From positions 62,001-126,000 of the forward strand of contig NZ_QFZZ01000007.1 of assembly GCF_005233515.1 (NCBI RefSeq): a stretch of DNA of 64,000 nt, in the 5' to 3' direction. Shown piece by piece: positions 1 to 8,965 of this stretch (the stretch's first letter is position 1; each line of letters starts with the position of its first letter). The translations under genes and the position numbers were made by a program. This stretch comes from Pseudomonas sp. CFBP13508 (GTDB lineage: Bacteria; Pseudomonadota; Gammaproteobacteria; Pseudomonadales; Pseudomonadaceae). The notes beneath the pieces are model-generated. The model searched no databases. It had not been told where the DNA came from and was given only the letters and a program-made list of their open reading frames with translations.

Positions 1-1
1 C

Positions 2-871
2 GGCATGTTCCTGTTCCGCGCCAGCCGCTTCCTCGAAGAACTGAAAAAGCACGATCCGGACATCTACGACACCTGCCTGCTGACCCTTGAGCGCAGCCAG
101 CAGGACGCCGACACCATCACCTTCGACGAAGCCACCTTTGCCTGCTGCCCGGACAACTCCATCGACTACTCGGTGATGGAAAAAACCCAGCGCGCCTGCG
201 TGGTGCCGCTGACCGCCGGCTGGAGCGATGTCGGCTGCTGGTCGTCGCTGTGGGAAGTCAACGAGAAAGACGCCAACGGCAACGTCAGCAAAGGCGACGT
301 GGTCATCCAGGACAGCAAGAACTGCATGATCCACGGCAACGGCAAACTGGTCTCGGTGATCGGCCTGGAAAACATCGTCGTGGTCGAAACCAAGGACGCG
401 ATGATGATTGCCCACAAGGACAAGGTCCAGGGCGTCAAGCAGATGGTCAACACCCTCAACGCCCAGGGCCGCAGCGAAACCCAGAACCACTGCGAAGTCT
501 ATCGTCCGTGGGGCTCGTACGACTCGGTGGACATGGGCGGGCGTTTCCAGGTCAAGCACATCTCGGTCAAGCCGGGCGCGTGCCTGTCACTGCAGATGCA
601 CCATCACCGCGCCGAACACTGGATCGTGGTCAGCGGCACCGCCGAAGTGACCTGCGACGAGAACGTGTTCCTGCTCACCGAAAACCAGTCGACCTACATT
701 CCGATTGCCTCGGTGCATCGCCTGCGCAACCCGGGCAAGATCCCGCTGGAAATCATCGAAGTGCAGTCGGGTTCGTACCTGGGTGAAGACGATATCGAGC
801 GTTTCGAAGATATCTACGGCCGTTCCACCCCGATCGAGCGCGGCGTGTCGGTGAAAACCATCGCCCAGTAA
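2..871 (+). CDS. algA: Mannose-1-phosphate guanylyltransferase / mannose-6-phosphate isomerase, 3' part
   Basis: This is the C-terminal 289 codons of a bifunctional type II phosphomannose isomerase/GDP-mannose pyrophosphorylase, an enzyme usually near 480 residues; the start lies upstream of the window and the frame is open from base 2. The enzyme makes mannose-6-phosphate and GDP-mannose for alginate or other polysaccharides in the cytoplasm. The first half visible here is the end of the nucleotidyltransferase domain (GWSDVGCWSSLWE near residue 72). A cupin isomerase domain starts at YRPWGSY (about residue 165) and carries the metal-binding cluster QMHHHRAEHW near residue 197. It resembles AlgA most closely, though paralogues such as PslB share this architecture. 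A strong terminator follows, so it ends its transcript. Confidence 0.93.
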   Translation, partial: GMFLFRASRFLEELKKHDPDIYDTCLLTLERSQQDADTITFDEATFACCPDNSIDYSVMEKTQRACVVPLTAGWSDVGCWSSLWEVNEKDANGNVSKGDVVIQDSKNCMIHGNGKLVSVIGLENIVVVETKDAMMIAHKDKVQGVKQMVNTLNAQGRSETQNHCEVYRPWGSYDSVDMGGRFQVKHISVKPGACLSLQMHHHRAEHWIVVSGTAEVTCDENVFLLTENQSTYIPIASVHRLRNPGKIPLEIIEVQSGSYLGEDDIERFEDIYGRSTPIERGVSVKTIAQ

Positions 872-889
872 TCGCTTGCTCAAACAAGA

Positions 890-948
890 AGCCCTCGTCC
901 AGCCCGTTGCGTCCCCTATCCGCAGCGGGCTGGGCGGGGGCTTTTTTT
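890..948 (+). terminator. Rho-independent terminator after algA
   Basis: A 22-bp stem (890-911 with 921-942, three G-U pairs) closes a 9-base loop and is followed by seven T residues. It starts 19 bases after the algA stop codon and closes that transcript. Confidence 0.93.
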
Positions 949-979
949 GTCCTGATTCAGCGTCGCCAGAAATGGCCTC

Positions 980-1044
980 TTCGCGAGCAGGCTCGCTCCC
1001 ACAGGGGAATGCGTTTCAAGTGTGGGAGCGAGCCTGCTCGCGAA
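980..1044. repeat. REP doublet (GAGCAGGCTCGC type)
   Basis: Two copies of the 24-base palindromic unit with core GAGCAGGCTCGCTCCCAC lie head to head at 980-1003 and 1021-1044, forming a REPIN-like hairpin between algA and the next gene. The same unit recurs throughout the window, always between genes. Confidence 0.9.
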
Positions 1045-1137
1045 GACGCCGGTCTGACGGCTCAAGTCCCGATGCCCATCGCCAACCTCACCTACGCTTA
1101 GGTAGGATGCCTCTCTGTCTCTGCGAGGTTATCCGAC

Positions 1138-1602
1138 ATGTTCATCGGCATCCTGCTGGTCATCACCTGGCTGATCCTGCTGCTGCGCTACCCGGCCAAG
1201 GCCTTGCCGGTGTCGGTGGCCGCTGCCATCGGCCTCGGCTTCGTAGCGATGTGGGTGGTGTGGCTGGACAATCGCGAGGTCAAACAGCTGGCGCGCCTGG
1301 AATTGCGCATCGCTTATGCTCCCGAACAATGCCCGGCCGATCGTCCGCTGCAATTGAAAATGAACAACGGCAACGATGTGCCGCTGACCGAGCTGCGCTG
1401 GCGCATCGCTGCCTATGCGCCGGGCGATACGGTCAATCTGGCCGACAATCAATACACCGCCCCACGCTATCGCGGCCCCGGCGAACTGCAGGCCGGCGCG
1501 ACCTGGGAAGACTGCCTGCCGCTGCCGCCACTGCGCCCCGGTTATCGTCCGCAAACCCTGAAGTTTCGCGCCGAGCACTTGCAGGGTAGTTTCTCTGACT
1601 GA
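1138..1602 (+). CDS. Small inner-membrane protein, function unknown
   Basis: A 154-residue protein with two hydrophobic segments at its N-terminus (about residues 2-17 and 23-42) followed by a soluble, mostly polar domain of about 110 residues. The soluble part has a beta-rich look (RPLQLKMNNGNDVPLTELRW, then AAYAPGDTVNLADN) and probably faces the periplasm. Relatives in Pseudomonas are often labelled 'multidrug transporter', but nothing in the sequence supports transport: two helices are too few for a carrier. It stands alone between a REP doublet and an SDR gene 36 bases downstream, and may be cotranscribed with that gene. No catalytic motif was recognised. Confidence 0.75.
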   Translation: MFIGILLVITWLILLLRYPAKALPVSVAAAIGLGFVAMWVVWLDNREVKQLARLELRIAYAPEQCPADRPLQLKMNNGNDVPLTELRWRIAAYAPGDTVNLADNQYTAPRYRGPGELQAGATWEDCLPLPPLRPGYRPQTLKFRAEHLQGSFSD

Positions 1603-1638
1603 TCCCCTCCCCCGACTTTTTTGCACAAGGAATGCGCC

Positions 1639-2463
1639 ATGCCCGTTGCGTTGATTACCGGTTGTTCCAGCGGCATCGGCCGCGCCCTCGCCGATGCGTT
1701 CAAAGCAGCCGGCTACGAAGTGTGGGCCAGTGCGCGCAAGGCTGAAGACGTCGCTGCGCTCAGCGCTGCCGGTTTCACCGCGATTCAGCTGGACGTCAAC
1801 GATGGCGCCGCGCTGGAGCAACTCGCCGAGCGCCTGAACCAGCAACACGGCGGCCTCGATGTGTTGATCAACAACGCCGGCTACGGCGCGATGGGGCCGC
1901 TGCTCGATGGCGGTGTCGCGGCCATGCAGCGCCAGTTCGAAACCAATGTGTTTTCGATTGTCGGTGTCACCCGCGCGCTGTTCCCGGTACTGCGCCGGGC
2001 CAAGGGGCTGGTGGTGAATATCGGCAGTGTTTCCGGCGTGCTGGTCACACCATTTGCCGGCGCCTACTGCGCTTCGAAAGCGGCGGTGCATGCGCTGAGT
2101 GATGCGCTGCGCATGGAACTGGCGCCGTTCGGCATACGCGTGATGGAAGTTCAGCCCGGCGCCATCGAATCGAGCTTCGCGAAGAATGCCGGGCACGAAG
2201 CGGAACAGTTGATCAATGAGCAATCGCCGTGGTTTCCCCTGCGTGAAGGCATTCGCGCACGGGCCAAGGCATCGCAGGACAAGCCGACACCTGCCAATGA
2301 GTTTGCCGCCGAGTTGCTCAAGGCTGTGCAGCAGAGCAAACCGCCACGGCTAGTTCGCATTGGTAATGGCAGCCGGGCGTTGCCGTTGTTGGCGGCGTTG
2401 TTGCCCAAGGGTTTGCTGGAATCGACGTTGATGAAGCGGTTCGGCTTGCGTGGGAAGCTTTGA
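1639..2463 (+). CDS. Short-chain dehydrogenase/reductase, classical type
   Basis: A 274-residue cytoplasmic NAD(P)(H)-dependent oxidoreductase. The Rossmann motif TGCSSGIG is at residues 7-14, NNAG near residue 80, and the catalytic Tyr-x-x-x-Lys (YCASK) near residues 142-146. The start at 1639 is chosen over an in-frame TTG at 1621 because AAGGA at 1627-1631 is correctly spaced before the ATG. The long region after the catalytic Tyr and the LINEQSPWFPL-like segment recall the retinol-dehydrogenase/17-beta-HSD branch. The substrate cannot be told from sequence. It may be cotranscribed with the small membrane protein upstream. Confidence 0.88.
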   Translation: MPVALITGCSSGIGRALADAFKAAGYEVWASARKAEDVAALSAAGFTAIQLDVNDGAALEQLAERLNQQHGGLDVLINNAGYGAMGPLLDGGVAAMQRQFETNVFSIVGVTRALFPVLRRAKGLVVNIGSVSGVLVTPFAGAYCASKAAVHALSDALRMELAPFGIRVMEVQPGAIESSFAKNAGHEAEQLINEQSPWFPLREGIRARAKASQDKPTPANEFAAELLKAVQQSKPPRLVRIGNGSRALPLLAALLPKGLLESTLMKRFGLRGKL

Positions 2464-2700
2464 TTCACTTCAGTGAAATTGCCAAATCAGCCGATCAACG
2501 TAGAATGCGCCGCACTTGAAGCATGCAATGCTCCAAGTGAACCGTATAGCGCATGGAATCGCTGGTGCACGCATCGAAGCAAGGGAACTGCTGAATACTG
2601 ATATCCCCCTCCCCCGGCCTTTCTCTACGGAAACGTCGCTGCTTTGTTTGCCTGCCTGACGACGCCCTGCGTACGCTTCACTTCAGATCAGGACCAACTT

Positions 2701-3696
2701 TTGAAACTTCTCAACGTATTGCCTTTGGCATTGCTCACATGGCTGGCGGGCTGTTCCACTCAAGAAGTGCCCCTCAACGACACCCTGCCGAAATTGACCG
2801 CGCAAGCGCTCTTGCCCGCCGTCACCGCAAATGAATACTGCAATCCACTGATGGACAGCGACATTCTGTTTGGCACAGGCTTGCTGATGTTCGAGGACGG
2901 ATCGCGGGATGTCGCCCAAACTTGCCTGGTCATGGCGGCGCCGAACCACCCTAGAGCGTTTTGCTACCTGTCCACAATGGTGATGCAGTCCGGCGACCTG
3001 AGCAAAAACAAAAACCAGGTTTTCAACTACACGGCCTACGCGGCAAAGCAAAATGACTGGTGTGCGGAGTACGGCATGTACGATATGTACAGTTCCGGCA
3101 CTCTCGGGGCGAAAAAAGACGCCAAACTTGCCATGCGCTGGCTGCTGCGCTCATCGCAACACGGTTATCCGGATGCCCAGAAGGAACTGATCAGTCAGTA
3201 CGAAAAACAGGACAACCTGCCCGAAGCGTACGCGTGGAGCAAATTCCTCATCGATACTGAGGACGCCGCCATCGGCACCACACTCAAAACGCGGATGAGC
3301 CCGAGCCAGGTTGCCGAGGCTGACAAACGCTACAACGACCTCGTCCCTCAGGTCGCCAGCAAGGCGGCATTGGCCGCAGAAGAACGAGCAGAGGACGTCG
3401 CCCGCTACTCCGCCCAGATCTATCAAGACTATCCGGATACCTTCAAGGGCCTGACGTCCGCCGAACGTCAGGCCTACATGACCCGGTCGATCGGCGATGC
3501 CATGGACCTGCCATTCATCAGGAACCGAGACCATGTATTGATCTACATCGTGATCAATCGCGCCGCTGAGTTGAAAAAACCTGGCGCAAATATTGCCAAT
3601 GATCAGCGGATCATCACTCTCATTGAAGACAAACGGTTAACAGTCGATGAGACCATCGAATCCGGACTGCGGGTGGTCAAAGCGTTCTACCGATAA
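2701..3696 (+). CDS. Lipoprotein with a Sel1-like repeat region
   Basis: A 331-residue predicted lipoprotein. The start is read as TTG at 2701: it follows AGGA by a normal distance and puts a clean signal peptide and lipobox (LAGC, Cys18) at the N-terminus, while the longer reading from 2644 adds 19 residues ahead of the signal. The mature protein contains a stretch (YDMYSSGTLGAKKDAKLAMRW, then HGYPDAQKELISQY) that follows the Sel1/TPR-like pattern, a fold used for protein contacts. Lower GC and a long 5' gap set it slightly apart from its neighbours. The function is unknown; a periplasmic scaffold role is only inferred. Confidence 0.72.
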   Translation: MKLLNVLPLALLTWLAGCSTQEVPLNDTLPKLTAQALLPAVTANEYCNPLMDSDILFGTGLLMFEDGSRDVAQTCLVMAAPNHPRAFCYLSTMVMQSGDLSKNKNQVFNYTAYAAKQNDWCAEYGMYDMYSSGTLGAKKDAKLAMRWLLRSSQHGYPDAQKELISQYEKQDNLPEAYAWSKFLIDTEDAAIGTTLKTRMSPSQVAEADKRYNDLVPQVASKAALAAEERAEDVARYSAQIYQDYPDTFKGLTSAERQAYMTRSIGDAMDLPFIRNRDHVLIYIVINRAAELKKPGANIANDQRIITLIEDKRLTVDETIESGLRVVKAFYR

Positions 3697-3701
3697 CCCG
3701 G

Positions 3702-3777
3702 ATCGCGAGCAGGCTCGCTCCTACAGTGGATCTTCGGTGTACTGCAGATCCAGTGTGGGAGCGAGCCTGCTCGCGAA
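3702..3777. repeat. REP doublet (GAGCAGGCTCGC type)
   Basis: Inverted copies of the palindromic unit at 3702-3726 and 3753-3777 lie between the convergent lipoprotein and HlyD-family genes. Confidence 0.88.
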
Positions 3778-3794
3778 GAAGGCGACCCGGTCTT

Positions 3795-4661
3795 TCAGAG
3801 ATCCGCAGCAGCCTGATTCACCACCACCGTGCAAGTAATCCCCGCCGCCAGCAAAACGCCCTCCGGCACTTCATCAATGTGAATCCTTACCGGCACCCGC
3901 TGAGCCAACCGCACCCAGTTGAACGTCGGATTCACATCGGCGATCAGCTCGCGGCTCTCCGGGTTGTCGCGGTCGTAGATGCCGCGGGAAATGCTCTCGA
4001 CATGGCCCTTGAGCACTTCGCCGCTCATAAGCTGCATATCGGCTTCGTCACCGACTTTCACATGCGGCAGTTTGGTTTCTTCGAAGAAGCCGTAAACCCA
4101 GAACGAGTTCATGTCGACCACGGCCATTTTCGCCTCGCCGATGCGCGCGTAGTCGCCGCGATGCACATTGAGGTTGGTCACGTAGCCGTCCACCGCCGCA
4201 CGCACTTCGGTGCGTTTGAGGTTGAGTTCGGCGGCTTCCAATTGCGCCTGGGCGTGTTGGTAATCGGCCAGCGCGGCATCAGCGATGTTGCTGGCGTCGT
4301 CGCGGTTCTCCTTGGAGATCACCAGATTGTCGAGGTCGGCGCGGCGGTGGGCGTTGACCTTGCGCATTTCCCAGGTCGACTTGCGCGAAGCCACCAGTGA
4401 CTGCGCCTGCTTGACCGCGATGCGGTAGTGCTCGGGGTCGATGCGCATCAGCAGATCGCCCTTCTTCACCAATTGATTGTCGCGCACCGGCACTTCAACC
4501 ACTTCCCCGGTGACGTCGGCGGCGACGTTGATGATGTCGGCGCGCACGCGGCCATCGCGGGTCCACGGCGTGTTCATGTAGTGCTCCCACAACGTGCGGC
4601 CGATCCACAGCGCCAGGGCCAGTACCAGCAGGGTCGCGAGCAGGCTGAAAAACTTTTTCAT
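3795..4661 (-). CDS. HlyD-family periplasmic adaptor of an AaeAB-like efflux system
   Basis: A 288-residue membrane fusion protein that should link the inner-membrane FUSC pump to the outer-membrane channel encoded upstream. It has one N-terminal membrane anchor (about residues 4-22), a biotinyl-lipoyl half motif (TGEVVEVPVRDNQLVKKG near residues 52-69), a short coiled-coil hairpin, and the returning half (RAAVDGYVTNLNVHRGD). This matches AaeA/EmrA-type adaptors, whose E. coli member exports p-hydroxybenzoate. The start is the ATG at 4661; an overlapping TTG three bases earlier is less likely. It is the last gene of a four-gene operon, 10 bases after the DUF1656 gene. Confidence 0.9.
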   Translation of the reverse strand: MKKFFSLLATLLVLALALWIGRTLWEHYMNTPWTRDGRVRADIINVAADVTGEVVEVPVRDNQLVKKGDLLMRIDPEHYRIAVKQAQSLVASRKSTWEMRKVNAHRRADLDNLVISKENRDDASNIADAALADYQHAQAQLEAAELNLKRTEVRAAVDGYVTNLNVHRGDYARIGEAKMAVVDMNSFWVYGFFEETKLPHVKVGDEADMQLMSGEVLKGHVESISRGIYDRDNPESRELIADVNPTFNWVRLAQRVPVRIHIDEVPEGVLLAAGITCTVVVNQAAADL

Positions 4662-4671
4662 CAAGATGTTC

Positions 4672-4872
4672 TCAACGGTAGACAGTCAGCGCCATGGCGC
4701 CGAACAGACAGGTAAACAGGCTCAGACGCAGCAGCGCCGGGTGCCAGAAAAAGCGGTACAGGTCGAACCCCGAGAGGAAGCGGTCCACAGCCCAGGCCAA
4801 TCCCGCAGCAATGAAAAACATCAGGGTCATGGTCGGCATGTACACGCCGTGGAAGGCGATTTCACGAGGCAT
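4672..4872 (-). CDS. DUF1656 small membrane protein (AaeX-like)
   Basis: A 66-residue protein with two hydrophobic helices and the opening MPREIAFHGVYMP typical of DUF1656. Members sit almost always between a FUSC pump gene and a HlyD adaptor gene, as here, and are thought to be accessory inner-membrane subunits. Its start overlaps the end of the FUSC gene by 11 bases, indicating translational coupling. No catalytic function is expected. Confidence 0.92.
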   Translation of the reverse strand: MPREIAFHGVYMPTMTLMFFIAAGLAWAVDRFLSGFDLYRFFWHPALLRLSLFTCLFGAMALTVYR

Positions 4873-7054
4873 GGGCGAGTCCTTCGGGCCGGGCAGAAGC
4901 GAATTGGGCGAGGGGTGATTGCGGGTCGAGCAGCGAGGTGCGGATGAAGTGCAGGTAGCTTTTCACCCGCCGCAACGCCGAGGTATCGAAGTGCGGCGCG
5001 AACGGCTCATCGGTGGCGGCGACGCGGCTGATCGCGTGATCGACGGCCACCAGTGCACGTTCGAGATTGCTCGCGTTCGGCTGCAAAAACAGGCGCACCA
5101 ACGCGCGCCCCATCACGCGGATTGCCTGGCGCCACGGCTGCGATTCGGCATACGCCGGGTGCACCGGCAGGATCGCCTGTTCCTTGCGCAACTCGATGAT
5201 CGCGTGGCCGACTTCCAGCACCACGAACATCCAGCGCAGCAGACTCTTCTGCACTTTCGGTTGCCCTGCCGCGAGGCCATAGGCCTGATGCAGCAGATCG
5301 CGGGTACGGCTCTCGAAACGCGAGGCCAGGCCCTTGAGTTTGCCGCTGATCGCGTAGACCACTTGGCCACGCAAGTCCTGCTCCAGGCGCTGCCACAGCC
5401 AGCGACTGTTCGGCGGCAGAATAATCGCCCCCGCCGCCGCACACACGAGCATGCCCATGACCATGGCGATGTAGTCGTTGATGAAGGTGTAGGGGTTGTA
5501 AATCGTGAGGTTGTCCGGCACTGAACCGGTGCTGAAAAAGATCAACAACCCGAGGCCGACACCGGCGTATTGCGGTCGTGAAGCGAGGAACGAACCGAGC
5601 ACGATCACCGGCGCGAGCATCACGCAGAGCAAGGGGAAACCGTCGATCAACGGGAAGATGAAAAACATCTCGACGAAGCCGATCAGCGCACCGAGAAACG
5701 TGCCGCAGGCCATTTGAAAGGCCATGCGTTTGGGGTTCGGTGTCGCGGCGGAAAGGCCGACGGTGGCGGCAGCGATCAGGGTCATGGTCGCCCCGCTCGG
5801 CCACGCGGTGGCGACCCAATAACTGCCCAACACAATCAGGATGAACGAGGCACGAATTCCCGACGCGGCTGCGGCCCACCAGTTGGTTTGCGGGGTGAAG
5901 GGCTCGTCCCAGCGCTCGCGTTCGTGGCGGTGCTCGGCCAGAGACGCATGGGTCTGCGCATAGCTGTGCAGGTCATCGACGAAGCGGTAGAGCAATTCGT
6001 AGGCGGTGTGGAAATCCAGTTGTTCGGCTTCGCTCGGAGCAGTGTCCTGAAAGATCCCGCGCAGGGTTCGGACACGTGCCGGCAGACCTTCCTTGTAGGT
6101 GGCCAACGCGGTCGCCAAACGTGCCGCATCCGGGCTGGTCAGGGCGCGACCGCTGAAGCCGTCGAGCACTTCGGCGAGATCCTGCAAGCCCGGTTTGATC
6201 GCTGCCACGACGTGCTCTTCGCCATTGCCGTGCAGGCGTTCGAGCAACTGATGCAAGGCGTTGAAACGCGTGGTGATGCCCATGAACTCGCTGTTCAATC
6301 GGCTCAGACGACCGTTGCGCCGGCGCATGTGCGGGTCCTCGAACACGGTCACGCTGCGCAAGCCTTCCAGGCCGACGGCTTCGGCAATGAAGCGCACGTT
6401 GCTGGCTTCGAACGCCTCGGCTTTGCTGCGCCCGCGCAAGCCATCGGTGACGAAGAGCGCGAACACACCGAAGCGCTGATACAAAGCGTTGCGCATCGCC
6501 GCGCTGGCGGTCTGCGGCAGGATCGCCGCGCTGATCAGGGTTGAGCAGAGAATCCCCAGCGAGATCTCCAGCACCCGCCACACCGCGGCCATGAAGGCGC
6601 CGTCGGGATGCGCCAGCGCCGGCAGACCGACCATCGCTGCGGTGTAACCGGCAAGGACAAAACCGTAGGCGCGAAAGTTACGGCAACGTGCGGCACCGGC
6701 CGAGCAGATGCCGACCCAGATCGCCAGCGAGCCGAGAAACAGCTCCGTGTTCTGCGCAAACAAAGCGATCAGCGTGACCATCATCGCCGACCCGGCCAGC
6801 GTGCCGAGGAAGCGATAGAAACTCTTGGCGAAAACCTGGCCGCTCTGCGGTTGCATGACGATAAACACGGTGATCATCGCCGTGCGCGGTTGCGGCAATT
6901 CCAGACGCATCGCCAGCCACAAGGTGAGAAACGCGGCGAGCAACACCTTGAAGATATACACCCAGGTCACGCCGTCGCTGCGTGCCCAGTCGAAGAAACC
7001 GCGACGCCATTCCAGGGAGTGGAGCCAGCGCAGGGGGGCGGGCAAGGAGGTCAT
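4862..7054 (-). CDS. FUSC-family aromatic acid exporter (AaeB-like)
   Basis: A 730-residue inner-membrane protein with the duplicated architecture of the FUSC/aromatic acid exporter family: a first block of about six helices (around residues 30-180), a long cytoplasmic region (around 190-390), a second block of helices (around 395-530) and a soluble C-terminal tail. The length matches AaeB/YccS-like pumps (650-750 residues). It would move small aromatic acids or similar toxic anions by proton motive force, together with the HlyD adaptor and the outer-membrane factor. GGAGG sits just before the ATG at 7054. A REP doublet separates it from the channel gene upstream. Confidence 0.92.
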   Translation of the reverse strand: MTSLPAPLRWLHSLEWRRGFFDWARSDGVTWVYIFKVLLAAFLTLWLAMRLELPQPRTAMITVFIVMQPQSGQVFAKSFYRFLGTLAGSAMMVTLIALFAQNTELFLGSLAIWVGICSAGAARCRNFRAYGFVLAGYTAAMVGLPALAHPDGAFMAAVWRVLEISLGILCSTLISAAILPQTASAAMRNALYQRFGVFALFVTDGLRGRSKAEAFEASNVRFIAEAVGLEGLRSVTVFEDPHMRRRNGRLSRLNSEFMGITTRFNALHQLLERLHGNGEEHVVAAIKPGLQDLAEVLDGFSGRALTSPDAARLATALATYKEGLPARVRTLRGIFQDTAPSEAEQLDFHTAYELLYRFVDDLHSYAQTHASLAEHRHERERWDEPFTPQTNWWAAAASGIRASFILIVLGSYWVATAWPSGATMTLIAAATVGLSAATPNPKRMAFQMACGTFLGALIGFVEMFFIFPLIDGFPLLCVMLAPVIVLGSFLASRPQYAGVGLGLLIFFSTGSVPDNLTIYNPYTFINDYIAMVMGMLVCAAAGAIILPPNSRWLWQRLEQDLRGQVVYAISGKLKGLASRFESRTRDLLHQAYGLAAGQPKVQKSLLRWMFVVLEVGHAIIELRKEQAILPVHPAYAESQPWRQAIRVMGRALVRLFLQPNASNLERALVAVDHAISRVAATDEPFAPHFDTSALRRVKSYLHFIRTSLLDPQSPLAQFASARPEGLAHAS

Positions 7055-7090
7055 TGGAAATACTCAGGCATGCAATGCGGACTCGAAACC

Positions 7091-7180
7091 TGTGGGAGCG
7101 AGCCTGCTCGCGAAAGCGGCGTGTCAGGCAACATGTTCATTGACTGATACGCACTCTTCGCGAGCAGGCTCGCTCCCACA
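7091..7180. repeat. REP doublet inside the efflux operon
   Basis: Inverted palindromic units at 7091-7114 and 7157-7180 fall between the outer-membrane factor and FUSC genes. In this position they could act as an mRNA stability or attenuation element within the operon. Confidence 0.88.
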
Positions 7181-7193
7181 ATGGAGGCTGTGT

Positions 7194-8693
7194 TCAACGC
7201 AAGAGAACCGGGGTTTTCGGGGCTTGGGTCTGCTCGGCTGTCGGCACGTCATCACCGGCACCAAGGCCGCCACCCAATGCCGTCACCAATTCGGCATGCG
7301 CACTCAATCGCGCCGCCTGCACCTGCTGCTGCACTTGCTGCTGTTTGAACAGCAATGTCTGCGCATTGAGCACGTTGAGGTAATCGGTGAGGCCGCGTTG
7401 GTAGGCGATCATCGCGATGTCGTAAGTCTTCTTTGCGGCAGCCACGGATTCGGCAGCGAACTCCTGCTGCTTGTCCATCGATTCGCGACGGATCAACTGG
7501 TCGGAAATGTTCTTCAGCGCGTTGATCAGGGTCTGGTTGTAGTGCGCCACGGCGATGTCATAACCGGCCGCCGCTTCGCCCAGTTCGCCACGCAGTCGAC
7601 CGCCGTCGAAGATCGGCAACGAGATCGCCGGGCCGACGTTGGAGTTGAGTTTCTTGCCAGTCAAAAACTCCAGCGCGCCGCCGCCAGTGGCCATGTAGCC
7701 GAGGCTGCCGACCAGATCTACATTGGGGTAAAACCCGGCGTGAGCGACATCGATACCGCGCGCCTGCGCCGCCACTTGCCAGCGACTGGCGACCACGTCC
7801 GGACGCTGGCCGAGCAGTTCGGCAGGCAATGCCGAGGGCAATTTCAACGGCGCCGCGAGGGACAGCGTCGGCCGTTGCAGTTGCGCCGCAGCGCCCGGCC
7901 CTTTGCCGGCCAGCGCAGCAATCTGGTTGCGGCTCAGGGCGATTTCCTCGTCCAGCGCATCGAGTTGGCGATGGGTTTCCGGCAACGGCGTTTCGGCCTG
8001 GCTGACTTCGAAGTGCGTGCCGATCCCGCCGCTCAGGCGTTTCTGCGCCAGATCGAGAATCTGCTGTTGCTGCTGGAGCGTCGCGGCGACGATGTCGCGC
8101 TGGGCGTAATGCAGCGACAGTTCGATGTAGGCGCGGACGATATTGTTCTGCAATTCCAGCTGCGCCAGGCGCGCCTCGGCCACGCTTACATGGGCCAGAT
8201 CCACAGCCCGTTCGCTGGCATTACGCTCCCGCCCCCAGAGGTCGAGGGCGTAGCTGAAGCCGAGCGCTGCGTTGTTGTCCCATGTGGTGGTGTTGGCCAG
8301 ATCGCCGGGGCCGTAGAACTGGTCGGTCGGCCAGTTGTGGCGCTTGAGGGTCGATTCGCCATTGATCTGCAACGCCTCGGCTGCTTCGGCAACACCGGCC
8401 ATAGCCTTGGCCTGACGCACCCGCGCGGCGGCGATGGCCATGCTCGGGCTGCCCTGCACGGCGAGGTCGATCCAGCGATTGAGTTGCGGGTCGCCAAACG
8501 CTTGCCACCATTGCGCAGTGGGCCAATGGGCGTCCTTGGCTGCGTCGGCAATGGCTGCATCGGTGGCCAGTGAATCGGCCGCAAGCGTTTCGCCGTGAGG
8601 GGCAATGCCTTGGGTTGAGATGCAGCCGCCGAGAGCCAGGGTTAAAGCCAGAACACTGAGCGGCAAAAGCGCTCTGTTGATGCGACGCGGCAC
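7194..8693 (-). CDS. Outer-membrane efflux lipoprotein, NodT/OprM family
   Basis: A 499-residue TolC-type outer-membrane factor with a lipoprotein signal (lipobox LGGC, Cys24). The two repeated outer-membrane efflux domains span roughly residues 65-260 and 280-480, with the typical GRPDVVASRWQVAAQARGID and YDIAVAHYNQTLINAL regions. It forms the trimeric exit duct for the pump encoded downstream on the same strand, making a complete tripartite system of duct, FUSC pump, DUF1656 and adaptor. It is the first gene of the operon and divergent from the LysR gene at 8966. The E. coli aae operon lacks its own duct gene, so this arrangement is more self-contained. Confidence 0.92.
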   Translation of the reverse strand: MPRRINRALLPLSVLALTLALGGCISTQGIAPHGETLAADSLATDAAIADAAKDAHWPTAQWWQAFGDPQLNRWIDLAVQGSPSMAIAAARVRQAKAMAGVAEAAEALQINGESTLKRHNWPTDQFYGPGDLANTTTWDNNAALGFSYALDLWGRERNASERAVDLAHVSVAEARLAQLELQNNIVRAYIELSLHYAQRDIVAATLQQQQQILDLAQKRLSGGIGTHFEVSQAETPLPETHRQLDALDEEIALSRNQIAALAGKGPGAAAQLQRPTLSLAAPLKLPSALPAELLGQRPDVVASRWQVAAQARGIDVAHAGFYPNVDLVGSLGYMATGGGALEFLTGKKLNSNVGPAISLPIFDGGRLRGELGEAAAGYDIAVAHYNQTLINALKNISDQLIRRESMDKQQEFAAESVAAAKKTYDIAMIAYQRGLTDYLNVLNAQTLLFKQQQVQQQVQAARLSAHAELVTALGGGLGAGDDVPTAEQTQAPKTPVLLR

Positions 8694-8733
8694 AGCTGCG
8701 AATTCCTGAGAAAGGGATCAATCGAGGGATTTG

Positions 8734-8814
8734 TGTAGGAGCTGCCGAAGGCTGCGATGTTTTGATGTTGTCTTTTAAAAGATCAAAAGATCGCAGCCTT
8801 CGGCAGCTCCTACA
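8734..8814. repeat. REP doublet (GGAGCTGCCGAAGGCTGCGA type)
   Basis: A second palindromic repeat family: inverted copies at 8734-8758 and 8790-8814 with core GGAGCTGCCGAAGGCTGCGA. It occupies part of the promoter region between the efflux operon and its divergent LysR gene. Confidence 0.88.
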
Positions 8815-8965
8815 GGGATTGGCGCAATTCTATGGAGCTGCCCTGACGGCGATAAGCTGGGTTTTCTGTGAATCTTTGTTACGGTTAACGAGATAATCCC
8901 TTGGTCGGGGGTCTCAGCCCCTGAAACTTCGTGTCACAATTTGCCATCTCCCTTGAGAGCACCCC

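Noticed and set aside
876..1589. 237-residue open frame after algA
   Set aside because: It begins within the terminator and REP doublet and overlaps the membrane protein gene in another frame.
6825..8573. 582-residue open frame on the plus strand opposite the outer-membrane factor and FUSC genes
   Set aside because: It crosses a REP doublet and two real genes; its composition is that of antisense GC-rich DNA.
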